Below, one piece after another: positions 24,760 through 32,375 of a stretch of 34,221 nt of DNA. The position numbers were made by a program, and so were the translations under genes. The stretch comes from Flavobacterium muglaense (GTDB lineage: Bacteria; Bacteroidota; Bacteroidia; Flavobacteriales; Flavobacteriaceae): NCBI RefSeq assembly GCF_014305155.1, contig NZ_JACRUK010000042.1, positions 1 through 34,221 on the forward strand, read 5' to 3'. Within the stretch, counting starts at the first letter, position 1, and every line of letters starts with the position of its first letter. Under the pieces are notes generated by a model, which saw nothing but the letters and a program-made list of their open reading frames with translations, ran no database searches and was not told the origin of the DNA.

Positions 24760-24783
24760 AACTTTAAACTTTAAACTTTAAAC
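24760..24783 (+). repeat. TTTAAAC heptamer array before sufC
   Basis: Three tandem ACTTTAA heptamers plus a partial unit run from 24760 to 24783, immediately before the sufC start at 24796. This is the complement of the left arm found after sufB and sufC; no matching opposite arm is present in this gap, so the partner may be the array at 24291. Confidence 0.8.
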
Positions 24784-24795
24784 AACTAAAAAAGG

Positions 24796-25548
24796 ATGTT
24801 AAGCATAAAAAATTTACACGCTTCAATAGGCGACAAAGAAATATTAAAAGGAATTAATCTTGAAGTAAAAGCAGGAGAAATTCACGCGATCATGGGACCA
24901 AACGGTGCTGGAAAAAGTACCCTAGCGTCTATCATCGCAGGAAACGAAAACTACGAAGTAACAGGCGGTGAAATTTCATTAGATGGAGAAGATCTTGCTG
25001 AATTAGCACCAGAGGAAAGAGCACACAAAGGCGTTTTCCTTTCGTTTCAATATCCAGTAGAAATCCCAGGAGTTTCAGTGACAAACTTCATGAGAACTGC
25101 CATCAATGAAACCCGTAAAGCAAACGGTCAAGACGAAATGCCTGCTAACGAAATGTTGAAATTAATTCGTGAGAAATCAGAATTATTAGAAATTGACCGT
25201 AAGTTTTTATCGCGTTCCCTTAACGAAGGATTCTCCGGTGGAGAGAAAAAACGTAATGAGATTTTCCAAATGGCAATGCTAGAACCAAAATTAGCAATCC
25301 TTGATGAAACTGATTCTGGACTAGATATCGATGCATTACGTATCGTAGCTAACGGAGTTAACAAATTGAAAAGCGACAAAAACGCGATTGTAGTAATCAC
25401 ACACTACCAACGTTTATTAGACTATATCGTACCGGATTTCGTTCACGTATTATACAATGGTAAAATTGTAAAATCAGGCGGAAAAGAACTAGCACACGAA
25501 CTAGAAGAAAAAGGATACGACTGGATCAAACAAGAGCAGGAAGCATAA
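24796..25548 (+). CDS. sufC: Fe-S assembly ATPase SufC
   Basis: This 250-residue ABC-type ATPase drives conformational change of the SufBC2D scaffold; it is soluble and not a transporter. Walker A is GPNGAGKST (34-42), the Q-loop is in FLSFQYPVEIPG, the signature reads FSGGEKKR (146-153), and Walker B ends with ILDETDSGLD, where the D-E pair (170-171) and TDSGLDIDAL segment are SufC-specific. The terminal RLLDYIVPDFVHVL is typical. A weak AAAGG lies just upstream of the ATG. The gene is bounded on both sides by TTTAAAG repeats. Confidence 0.97.
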   Translation: MLSIKNLHASIGDKEILKGINLEVKAGEIHAIMGPNGAGKSTLASIIAGNENYEVTGGEISLDGEDLAELAPEERAHKGVFLSFQYPVEIPGVSVTNFMRTAINETRKANGQDEMPANEMLKLIREKSELLEIDRKFLSRSLNEGFSGGEKKRNEIFQMAMLEPKLAILDETDSGLDIDALRIVANGVNKLKSDKNAIVVITHYQRLLDYIVPDFVHVLYNGKIVKSGGKELAHELEEKGYDWIKQEQEA

Positions 25549-25555
25549 TTTTTGT

Positions 25556-25619
25556 TTGAAGTTTAAAGTTTAAAGTTACCACAAGATAACTTTAAACTTT
25601 TAAACCTTAAACTTTAAAC
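25556..25619 (+). repeat. TTTAAAG heptamer hairpin between sufC and sufD
   Basis: This is the best-formed copy. AAAGTTTAAAGTTA (25565-25578) is perfectly complementary to TAACTTTAAACTTT (25587-25600), with an 8-base loop CCACAAGA. Further heptamers extend both arms to 25556 and 25619. No T-run follows, so it is not a standard terminator; it occupies the sufC-sufD gap and could stabilise or segment the message. Confidence 0.85.
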
Positions 25620-25632
25620 AAACTATAATAAA

Positions 25633-26949
25633 ATGGATTTAAAAGAAAAATTAGTATCGTCTTTTATGGCTTTTGAGGAACGCGTTGATGTGCACTCTGA
25701 GCTTCATGATGTACGTACAGCAGCATTAAAGAATTTTGAAAACAAAGGGTTTCCATCTAAAAAAGAGGAAGCTTGGAAATATACTTCGCTAAATGCAATC
25801 TTAAAAAATGACTTCACCGTATTCCCTAAACAAGAGAATACAGTACAGTACAGTGATGTAAAAAAATATTTCTTACATGAAATAGACAGCTACAAAGTAG
25901 TCTTCATCGACGGAATATTTAGTTCTCATTTATCAGCAACAACACATGAAGGAATTGATGTGTGCTTGATGTCATCGGTATTAAACAAACCGAAATACAA
26001 AGAGGTAATTGATACTTATTTCAACCAAATTGCAAACAAGGAAGAAAGTTTAACCTCTCTTAATACGGCTTTCGCCAATGAAGGAGCGTATATCAATATC
26101 CCTAAAAATAAAGTTGCCGATAAGCCTATCGAAATCATGTATTTCTCTACAGGATCAGAAGCAGCACTTTTAGTTCAGCCTAGAAACTTAATCATTGTAG
26201 GCGAAAATGCCAATGTACAAATCATCGAGCGCCACCAAAGTTTAAACGAAAATGCCGTTTTGACTAATGCCGTAACCGAAATTTTTGCTGAAAAACGCGC
26301 AATCGTTGACCACTATAAAATTCAAAATGACAACCTAACAGCTAACCTTATTGACAACACTTATGTGTCGCAAAAAGAAGAAAGTAGCGTTGCCGTAAAT
26401 ACTTTCTGTTTTGGTGGAAACCTAACCCGTAACAACTTGAACTTCTACCATTTTGGTGAACACATTGTAAGTTACCTAAATGGAGTAACCATCATTGGTG
26501 AAAAACAACACGTAGACCACTACACCCTAGTGCAACACGCAACACCAAACTGCGAAAGTCACCAGGATTATAAAGGAATTTTCTCAGACCGTGCAACCGG
26601 AGTATTTAACGGGAAAATATATGTAGAGAAAGAAGCGCAAAAAACAAATGCATTTCAAAAAAGTAACAATATTCTATTGAGCGACAAAGCAACAATCAAT
26701 GCAAAACCGCAATTAGAGATATTTGCCGATGATGTAAAATGTTCGCATGGCTGCACCATTGGACAGCTAGACGAAACAGCAATGTTCTACATGCAACAAC
26801 GCGGAATCCCTCAAAAAGAAGCCAAAGCATTGTTGATGTACGCTTTTACAAACAACGTAATTGAAAGCATTAAAATACCAGAATTAAAACAACGCATCAC
26901 AAAACTTATTGCAAGTAAACTAGGTGTGAAAATGGGATTTGATTTGTAA
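25633..26949 (+). CDS. sufD: Fe-S cluster assembly protein SufD
   Basis: This 438-residue partner of SufB in the SufBC2D scaffold has the family C-terminal block: QRLVQ-type beta-helix strands, HVDHYTLVQHATPNCESHQDYKGIF, GVFNGKIYVEKEAQKTNAFQ and CSHGCTIGQLDETAMFYMQQRGI. The conserved His of the SufD core is present in the CSHGC region. Length is standard. It is the last gene of the upstream suf block and is followed after 21 bases by a strong terminator, then by structured repeat copy C, so sufS must be transcribed separately. Confidence 0.95.
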   Translation: MDLKEKLVSSFMAFEERVDVHSELHDVRTAALKNFENKGFPSKKEEAWKYTSLNAILKNDFTVFPKQENTVQYSDVKKYFLHEIDSYKVVFIDGIFSSHLSATTHEGIDVCLMSSVLNKPKYKEVIDTYFNQIANKEESLTSLNTAFANEGAYINIPKNKVADKPIEIMYFSTGSEAALLVQPRNLIIVGENANVQIIERHQSLNENAVLTNAVTEIFAEKRAIVDHYKIQNDNLTANLIDNTYVSQKEESSVAVNTFCFGGNLTRNNLNFYHFGEHIVSYLNGVTIIGEKQHVDHYTLVQHATPNCESHQDYKGIFSDRATGVFNGKIYVEKEAQKTNAFQKSNNILLSDKATINAKPQLEIFADDVKCSHGCTIGQLDETAMFYMQQRGIPQKEAKALLMYAFTNNVIESIKIPELKQRITKLIASKLGVKMGFDL

Positions 26950-26970
26950 TCAAAAGGAACATTATAAAAT

Positions 26971-27008
26971 AAGGGCGCAAAGTTTGTAGTAAACTTTGCG
27001 CCCTTTCT
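26971..27008 (+). terminator. Terminator after sufD
   Basis: AAGGGCGCAAAGTTT (26971-26985) is perfectly complementary to AAACTTTGCGCCCTT (26991-27005), with a 5-base loop and a short T-rich tail. It is one of the strongest stems in the window and separates the sufAB-CD block from sufS. Confidence 0.88.
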
Positions 27009-27042
27009 CTATTTAGACCTGTCTTGAAACACTATTATTATT

Positions 27043-27125
27043 TAGGAGCTATTCCCGCTATTCGTTACAATCTTTTATTGTTTTAAAGAAAAACAATAAA
27101 AGGATTTCCACTGCTATCGGGGCTA
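27043..27125 (+). repeat. Structured dispersed intergenic element, copy C
   Basis: The frame TAGGAGCTATTCCCG (27043-27057) ... CTGCTATCGGGGCTA matches copies A and B, but the internal hairpin differs: CTTTTATTGTTTT pairs with AAAACAATAAAAG around a short loop (about 27072-27102). So the outer frame and the presence of a hairpin are conserved while the hairpin sequence is free. It lies downstream of sufD, in sufD orientation. Confidence 0.82.
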
Positions 27126-27163
27126 AAAGCAGTACAATTGCCAAAAAAAACACGAATGTCTGT

Positions 27164-27236
27164 TCGAGCGGAGTTGAGAACCATTTGTCAAATTGAGAAT
27201 TGTCTAGAACCACTTTTGCGTCTCGACTCCGCTCGA
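27164..27236. repeat. TCGAG-type dispersed palindrome, copy 2
   Basis: TCGAGCGGAGTTGAGA (27164-27179) pairs with TCTCGACTCCGCTCGA (27221-27236) over 16 positions with one G-U type mismatch; the 41-base interior includes ACCATTTGTC and AGAACCAC. It ends in CCTGACA like copy 1 at 5034. No gene is here: the two short frames crossing it are repeat-derived. Confidence 0.75.
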
Positions 27237-27315
27237 CCTGACAAAACCAGACTACACCACACTGCACTTAAATTTATCTACAACAGCCTTTTACTTACAA
27301 AAAAACCTTTAATTG

Positions 27316-28665
27316 CTACTTCTTCTTAAAACTTCCAAGAATCCCTTTCAACATTCCGTTTACATCAAACTTAGCGTCTTCGGTCAATCCCATTCTTACA
27401 ATTACTAAATCCATTGACGGAATAATAAATACTTTTTGCCCTTGAAAACCATTAGCCGAGTATAAATCCTTTGGTGCATCAGGATAACGCCCACCAGCAT
27501 TCAACCAAAAGTGAGCTCCATAATCTCCATTTGATCCATTGGTTGGCGTTGCAACATATTCGGCCCAACCAGCATCAAACAACTGTTCACCATTCCAGTT
27601 TCCTTTATTTAAGTACAGTAGTCCAAATTTCCCCCAATCACGTGTCGTTGCCCAAGCATACGATGATCCTACAAAATTTCCTGCCATATCGGTTTCTACA
27701 ATCATAGAATTCATTCCTATTTTATCAATTAGAGCCGAGTACCAAAAATCTAAATATTCTTGGTGGGTTTTAAATTGATTTCTTAAAATATAAGACAACA
27801 AATTTGTTGTTCCTGATGAATAATTCCAATGCGTGTTGGGCTTAAAAACAGCTTCCTTTTCAAGTTGAATTCGCCCCATATTCTCTGCTTGAAACAGCAT
27901 TTTTGTCGCGTCACAAATCGTACTGTAATTCTCTTCCCATGCCAATCCTGAGTTCATGTGCAACAAATCACTAGTAGTAATTATTTTACGATCATCATTT
28001 TTCCATTCGCCAATAGGCGCTGGTTTATTAACATTGTATTTTCCTTGATGTTGTAAGATTCCAAATAAAGTTCCCGTTATACTTTTGGTCATCGACCAAC
28101 CCAAAATTTTACTGTTTTTATCAAAACCAGTGTCGTACTTCTCAGCAATGATTTTATCTTTATAAATAACCAATAGTGATCGTGTTCTTTTACTAATTTT
28201 CCCTTTCTCATCAAAAGCATTGGCTACAGCCGCATTTAATTTGCCATAATCAACATTGGTAAAAACGGTATCCTTTGGTTCATTGTTCCCATAAGGAAAT
28301 GTTAAATTGTTTTTTACAAAAATTCTATTAGGTACTTCATACGGTTTTGAAATATCAAAATTATCATCAATCAAAGTCGCCCCTAACCCCGGTCTGTAAA
28401 TCGCTCTACGTTCCTTCAGCCCATAAACTGATGCGGTTGCAAACTTTCCGTTATCATCAATAGTGTTCGTAGCCAGATCAATTAGTTTGATGTCATTGTC
28501 GCCTTTTTCAATAACCTCCTGTTCACGCTGATCGATGAAATGTCCAGAAGCAATACTTTTGGCTGAAAAGCCGGAAATCAAATCCAGTTTTGGATAAGTC
28601 GTAAACCCGATATAAAAAGCAACTGCTAACAGTGCAAAACCAACATACTTGAATACTTTTTTCAT
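27316..28665 (-). CDS. Serine hydrolase of the beta-lactamase / class C family
   Basis: This 449-residue protein has one N-terminal hydrophobic segment (about 5-23), acting as signal anchor or signal peptide, so it faces the periplasm. The penicillin-binding fold motifs are SMTK (S191-K194, nucleophile) and YSS (Y282-S284); the third box is probably near FQGQKVFIIP. Family members include DD-peptidases, esterases and 6-aminohexanoate-dimer hydrolase-like enzymes; the substrate is unknown. It lies on the opposite strand between sufD and sufS, divergent from sufS, and is an unrelated gene splitting the suf cluster, with two types of intergenic repeat on its 3' side. Confidence 0.88.
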   Translation of the reverse strand: MKKVFKYVGFALLAVAFYIGFTTYPKLDLISGFSAKSIASGHFIDQREQEVIEKGDNDIKLIDLATNTIDDNGKFATASVYGLKERRAIYRPGLGATLIDDNFDISKPYEVPNRIFVKNNLTFPYGNNEPKDTVFTNVDYGKLNAAVANAFDEKGKISKRTRSLLVIYKDKIIAEKYDTGFDKNSKILGWSMTKSITGTLFGILQHQGKYNVNKPAPIGEWKNDDRKIITTSDLLHMNSGLAWEENYSTICDATKMLFQAENMGRIQLEKEAVFKPNTHWNYSSGTTNLLSYILRNQFKTHQEYLDFWYSALIDKIGMNSMIVETDMAGNFVGSSYAWATTRDWGKFGLLYLNKGNWNGEQLFDAGWAEYVATPTNGSNGDYGAHFWLNAGGRYPDAPKDLYSANGFQGQKVFIIPSMDLVIVRMGLTEDAKFDVNGMLKGILGSFKKK

Positions 28666-28796
28666 GACTTTTAGATAATTTATGCTGCAATTTAAATAAT
28701 TTATTGCTTGGCTACACTAATTTATTACTATTATAAATTCCAAACCTATGCTTCACGAAAATCTAAAAATGATGCCTGAAACAATTTAGTTTTTAG

Positions 28797-28804
28797 TACT
28801 TTTG
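28797..28804 (+). promoter_or_regulatory. -7 promoter element of sufS
   Basis: TACTTTTG matches TAnnTTTG and has the same core as the tandem promoters at the left edge. It lies 24 bases before the sufS ATG. The -33 position shows CTG (28776-28778), not TTG. It supports independent transcription of the sufS-sufE-sufT block. Confidence 0.6.
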
Positions 28805-28828
28805 TATTTAGAATTTTTCTAAATAATT

Positions 28829-30043
28829 ATGCTAGACATTCAAAAAATAAGAGCCGATTTTCCGATACTTTCTGAGACTGTAAACGGAAAACCATTAGTA
28901 TATTTCGATAACGGAGCAACTTCGCAAAAACCACAAATTGTGATTGATGCAATCTCTAAATATTACCAAGAAATCAATGCTAATATCCACCGTGGTGTAC
29001 ATACTTTAAGCCAATTAGCTACTGATGCTTACGAGATTTCTCGTGGCAAAGTGCAAAATCATATCAATGCCCAATTTTCACATGAAGTACTTTTTACTTC
29101 GGGTACAACCTTTGGAATTAATTTAGTTGCAAATGGATTTGCATCTATCTTAAAACCGGGTGACGAAGTACTTGTTTCATCCTTAGAACACCACAGTAAT
29201 ATTGTGCCTTGGCAAATGTTGTGTGAGAAGACAGGTGCTACTCTAAAAGTGATTCCTATGAATGACAAAGGAGAATTGATCATGGCAGAGTATGACAAAT
29301 TACTGTCAGACAAAACCAAAATTGTCACTGTAAATCATATTTCGAATGCTTTAGGAACTCTGAATCCTATTAAATACATGATTGACAAAGCACACGAAGT
29401 AGGTGCTGCCATATTGATTGATGGTGCTCAAGCAGTACCGCATCTTAAACCTGATGTACAAGCATTAGATTGTGACTTTTATGTTTTCTCTGGACACAAA
29501 ATGTGTGGCCCTACAGGAACAGGGATTTTGTACGGTAAAGAAGCTTGGTTAAACAAATTACCTCCTTATCAAGGTGGTGGTGAAATGATCAAAGAAGTGA
29601 CTTTTGAAAAAACAACCTATGCTGAGTTGCCGCATAAATTTGAAGCAGGAACGCCTAATATTGCTGGCGGAATTGTGCTAGGAACCGCTATTGACTACAT
29701 GAACGAAGTTGGTTTTGACAACATTCAGCAACAAGAATTAGAATTATTAGAGTACGGAACCAAGCGCTTGTTAGAAATTGAAGGCCTACGTATTATTGGT
29801 ACTGCCACAGAAAAAACATCGGTAATTTCGTTTAATATCGAAGGCATTCATCCGTATGATATTGGTACGATAATTGACAAATTAGGGATAGCGGTACGAA
29901 CAGGACATCACTGCGCGCAACCGATTATGAACTTTTTTAATATTCCGGGAACCATTAGAGCCTCTTTTTCTTTTTACAATACAAAAGAAGAAGTTGACGC
30001 ACTAGTTGAAGCCGTAAAAAGAGCACAAATGATGCTTTCTTAA
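28829..30043 (+). CDS. sufS: Cysteine desulfurase SufS
   Basis: This 404-residue PLP enzyme releases sulfur from L-cysteine and hands it, as persulfide, to SufE. The PLP lysine is K224 in FSGHKMCGPTG and the persulfide cysteine is C362 in RTGHHCAQP, the short group II (SufS-type) loop rather than the long IscS loop. Further hallmarks are NIHRGVHTLS, SSLEHHSNIVPW and IDGAQAVPH. Length fits SufS. It starts the second suf block and is followed after 10 bases by a lipoprotein gene that precedes sufE. Confidence 0.97.
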   Translation: MLDIQKIRADFPILSETVNGKPLVYFDNGATSQKPQIVIDAISKYYQEINANIHRGVHTLSQLATDAYEISRGKVQNHINAQFSHEVLFTSGTTFGINLVANGFASILKPGDEVLVSSLEHHSNIVPWQMLCEKTGATLKVIPMNDKGELIMAEYDKLLSDKTKIVTVNHISNALGTLNPIKYMIDKAHEVGAAILIDGAQAVPHLKPDVQALDCDFYVFSGHKMCGPTGTGILYGKEAWLNKLPPYQGGGEMIKEVTFEKTTYAELPHKFEAGTPNIAGGIVLGTAIDYMNEVGFDNIQQQELELLEYGTKRLLEIEGLRIIGTATEKTSVISFNIEGIHPYDIGTIIDKLGIAVRTGHHCAQPIMNFFNIPGTIRASFSFYNTKEEVDALVEAVKRAQMMLS

Positions 30044-30053
30044 AACAGCAATT

Positions 30054-30497
30054 ATGAAAATACTTTCTCTATTATTTTTAACGCTCTTTCTAGGAAAAGG
30101 ATGTAGCAACGAAGCAAAACAAGATATTGCATCGGCAACTATTGAATATGTAGCCAACACAAGAGGCTTTTATCAAAAGATAATCATCGAAAAACAAATG
30201 GTTACAATTACTGAGGACCGTACAGGAAAAGAAAAAGTTGAGCCCACAAAAATTAGTGATGCCGACTGGAAGGAGTTAATTGACCTGTTTCAAGAAATAA
30301 GCCTAGACGAAATTAAAGATTTAAAATCGCCTACAGAAAAACGATTCTATGATGGAGCGGCTATAGCCAATTTAAAAATTACCTATCAAGGAACAACCTA
30401 CACAGCAGCAAGCTTTGACCATGGTTTTCCTCCGTTTGAGATTAAACGATTAGTGAATAAAATAAATTCATTTTCAAAACAACAAGATGAAGATTAA
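30054..30497 (+). CDS. Small predicted lipoprotein between sufS and sufE
   Basis: This 147-residue protein starts MKILSLLFLTLFLGKGC. A cysteine at 17 follows a hydrophobic stretch, which suggests a lipoprotein, but the residue two before it is Lys, an imperfect lipobox. The remainder is mixed alpha/beta (TRGFYQKIIIEKQMVTITEDRT, RFYDGAAIANLKITYQGTTYTAASFDHGFPPFEI). I do not recognise a named family. It begins 10 bases after sufS and overlaps the sufE start by 11 bases, so it belongs to the operon and its translation is likely coupled to sufE. A role in sulfur mobilisation is not supported by any motif: the mature part contains no Cys other than C17. Confidence 0.75.
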   Translation: MKILSLLFLTLFLGKGCSNEAKQDIASATIEYVANTRGFYQKIIIEKQMVTITEDRTGKEKVEPTKISDADWKELIDLFQEISLDEIKDLKSPTEKRFYDGAAIANLKITYQGTTYTAASFDHGFPPFEIKRLVNKINSFSKQQDED

Positions 30498-30906
30498 AGA
30501 CATACAAGAAGAAATAGTAGACGAGTTTAGCATGTTTGACGACTGGATGCAGCGCTACGAGTACATCATTGATCTAGGGAAAAATTTGCCTTTGATTAAA
30601 GACGAAGCAAAAACCGATAACAATCTTATCAAAGGTTGTCAATCAAAAGTGTGGTTACAAGGTGAGCAAAATGATGACAAAGTAGTTTTTACGGCCGATA
30701 GTGATGCCATATTAACCAAAGGAATTATAGCTATTTTAATTCGTACCTTCTCTAACCAATCACCAGCCGATATTCTTGCTGCTGATATGGACTTTATTGA
30801 TGAAATAGGATTAAAAGAACACTTATCTCCTACGAGAGCAAATGGTTTAGTATCCATGATAAAAAACATTAAGATGTATGCTTTAGCATTCGATGCTAAA
30901 AAATAA
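30487..30906 (+). CDS. sufE: Sulfur acceptor protein SufE
   Basis: This 139-residue protein accepts persulfide sulfur from SufS and stimulates it. The active cysteine is C51 in IKGCQSKVWL, the family signature, preceded by the expected helical N-terminus (EFSMFDDWMQRYEYIIDLG). The C-terminal SPTRANGLVSMIKNIKMYA is also typical. Length is right. The ATG at 30487 overlaps the end of the lipoprotein gene by 11 bases in a different frame. After its stop a 155-base gap leads to sufT. Confidence 0.95.
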   Translation: MKIKDIQEEIVDEFSMFDDWMQRYEYIIDLGKNLPLIKDEAKTDNNLIKGCQSKVWLQGEQNDDKVVFTADSDAILTKGIIAILIRTFSNQSPADILAADMDFIDEIGLKEHLSPTRANGLVSMIKNIKMYALAFDAKK

Positions 30907-30921
30907 TTGTTAGACTATGCT

Positions 30922-30937
30922 ATATAAGTCATAGAAG
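30922..30937 (+). repeat. 16-base dispersed repeat, copy 2, in the sufE-sufT gap
   Basis: ATATAAGTCATAGAAG is identical to 547-562. The same 155-base gap also has ACTTATATG twice (about 30990 and 31025), roughly the inverse of the repeat's ATATAAGT word, so weak pairing is possible. No promoter with a good -7 box is seen in this gap. Confidence 0.45.
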
Positions 30938-31061
30938 CAAATTAAAAAAAGGCTCACTCTTATTTTAAAAAACCGTTAAACATAAGAACTTATATGTCCC
31001 TCTATTTTATTTTACAAATAGAAACTTATATGTTAACAAAAACAGATTAAACAAAAACAAA

Positions 31062-31385
31062 ATGACACAAGAAATAGACACAAACGAATTAGGAGAGGCA
31101 ATCGTAAAAAAATTAAAAACAATTTACGACCCTGAGATCCCTGTTGACATATACGAATTAGGATTGATTTATGATGTAATGGTAAACACCGATTACGAAG
31201 TAAAAATCCTAATGACACTAACCTCTCCCAACTGTCCAGTGGCCGAAAGCTTACCAAGAGAAGTAGAAGACAAAGTAAAATCAATCGAGCATGTAAAAGA
31301 CGCTGAAGTTGAAATTACTTTTGACCCACCATGGAGCAAAGACTTAATGAGTGAAGAAGCTAAATTAGAACTAGGAATGCTTTAA
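31062..31385 (+). CDS. sufT: MIP18-family (DUF59) Fe-S assembly protein SufT
   Basis: This 107-residue protein of the DUF59/MIP18 family takes part in Fe-S maturation in SUF systems. The signature YDPEIPVDIYELGLIYDV (22-39) is complete, the conserved Cys is C58 in LTSPNCPVAESLP, and DPPWSKDLMSEEAKLELG closes the domain. Length matches the stand-alone form. It follows sufE in the second suf block and precedes DUF2480 after a heptamer-repeat gap. The symbol rests on family and context. Confidence 0.93.
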   Translation: MTQEIDTNELGEAIVKKLKTIYDPEIPVDIYELGLIYDVMVNTDYEVKILMTLTSPNCPVAESLPREVEDKVKSIEHVKDAEVEITFDPPWSKDLMSEEAKLELGML

Positions 31386-31390
31386 AAAAA

Positions 31391-31457
31391 AGGTTTCAAG
31401 TTTAAGGTTTCAAGTTATACGTGCAAAATTTTAAACCTGAAACTTTAAACTTTAAAC
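31391..31457 (+). repeat. Heptamer hairpin between sufT and DUF2480
   Basis: AGGTTTCAAGTTTAAGGTTT (31391-31410) begins a run of degenerate heptamers to 31416; the inverted arm AACCTGAAACTTTAAACTTT starts at 31434 and runs to 31457. The arms pair imperfectly. It fills nearly the whole gap, as at the sufB and sufC junctions, but with a GTTTCAA variant unit. Confidence 0.78.
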
Positions 31458-31466
31458 AAAAAAGAA

Positions 31467-31976
31467 ATGGAAGAAATCATAAATAAAGTAGCGAATAGCG
31501 TACTCGAAGTTTTTGATCTTGAGGATTATTATCCAAAAGGAATTCGAACTCAAATCGATATCTCGCAGTGGTTGCTCGAAGGTTTTTTACTAAAAGAAAA
31601 AGATTTTAGAGAGTACCTTAAAAACCATGACTGGACACAATACCAAGACCATCTTGTTGCAATCAATTGCAGCACAGATGCCATTGTTCCAGCTTGGGCA
31701 TCAATTTTAGTGGCTATTCAACTCGCTCCATTTGCTAAGAAAATTGTCAATGGAAATCTCGAGGATTTGGACGCCACATTATATGAAGAGTTACTACCAA
31801 AAATAGATTATAGTGTTTACAACAACAAACCTGTGATCATTAAAGGTTGCTCTAGAAAACCGGTTCCCATGCGCGCCTATATTATTGCAGCGCATCAATT
31901 ACAACCCCATGCTCGAAGTATTATGTACGGCGAAGCCTGCTCAGCAGTTCCATTGTACAAAGCTTCAAAAAAATAA
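31467..31976 (+). CDS. DUF2480 family protein, suf-associated
   Basis: This 169-residue soluble protein of a family restricted, as far as I know, to Bacteroidetes has no assigned function. Three cysteines sit in short, well-formed motifs: C68 (AINCSTDAIVPAW), C128 (IIKGCSRKPVP) and C158 (GEACSAVPLY). A Cys trio of this kind could ligate an Fe-S cluster or metal, or carry sulfur; that is inference. It lies last in the second suf block, 81 bases after sufT, and a strong terminator follows the stop. The ATG at 31467 gives MEEIINKVANSVLE. Confidence 0.88.
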   Translation: MEEIINKVANSVLEVFDLEDYYPKGIRTQIDISQWLLEGFLLKEKDFREYLKNHDWTQYQDHLVAINCSTDAIVPAWASILVAIQLAPFAKKIVNGNLEDLDATLYEELLPKIDYSVYNNKPVIIKGCSRKPVPMRAYIIAAHQLQPHARSIMYGEACSAVPLYKASKK

Positions 31977-31983
31977 AATACTT

Positions 31984-32016
31984 AAAGCGCAACTCTTAAA
32001 AAGTTGCGCTTTTTTA
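31984..32016 (+). terminator. Terminator after DUF2480, end of the suf cluster
   Basis: AAAGCGCAACT (31984-31994) pairs with AGTTGCGCTTT (32002-32012), followed by TTTT. It closes the sufS-sufE-sufT-DUF2480 transcript. Confidence 0.88.
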
Positions 32017-32349
32017 CTTAAAAAAAGGGGTGGAAAAACTTTATTTACGCAAATTATCGAGAATTTTAGCCATTCGTCTAAAAGAATTTTAGTTAATTGA
32101 AACCGTCTAATAAAACTACTATAGCAACTACTCTTCGCTTGCTTAGGATTTAAAAAAACTACAGTATACTTTCTAAATTTCCATATTATCCATTTGACTT
32201 TCAATACATTAAAATAAATTCTGATTTATTTCTATTCTATAAGCCTTTACTGAATTTAAGAAATAATAAGGCAGAAAATCGCCTTATTAAAAAACATACC
32301 AAACTGTATATCAAGCACTAAAGTTTAAAACTGATTTCGAATTTTTGAT
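32017..32349. other. 333-base intergenic stretch without a recognisable gene
   Basis: I see no credible coding frame or RNA gene. There is a short direct repeat GAATTTTAG near 32060-32090. The right end carries the promoter of the DUF3078 gene. Confidence 0.5.
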
Positions 32350-32357
32350 TATCTTTG
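32350..32357 (+). promoter_or_regulatory. -7 promoter element of the DUF3078 gene
   Basis: TATCTTTG followed by C matches the Bacteroidetes -7 box, 18 bases ahead of the ATG at 32376. The TTG inside it could be misread as a start codon; it is the promoter. No clear -33 TTG is present. Confidence 0.55.
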
Positions 32358-32375
32358 CACTTTAAAATAAAAAAT

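Noticed and set aside
24291..25619. Heptamer arrays as a CRISPR-like repeat array
   Set aside because: Units are only 7 bases, lack regular spacers, are interrupted by suf genes, and no cas gene is present.
27058..27267. Minus-strand 69-residue frame with a hydrophobic stretch
   Set aside because: It consists wholly of element C and the TCGAG palindrome; its apparent membrane segment is translated hairpin sequence.
32355..32375. TTG start of the DUF3078 gene
   Set aside because: That TTG is part of the TATCTTTG promoter; the ATG at 32376 opens directly on the signal peptide.
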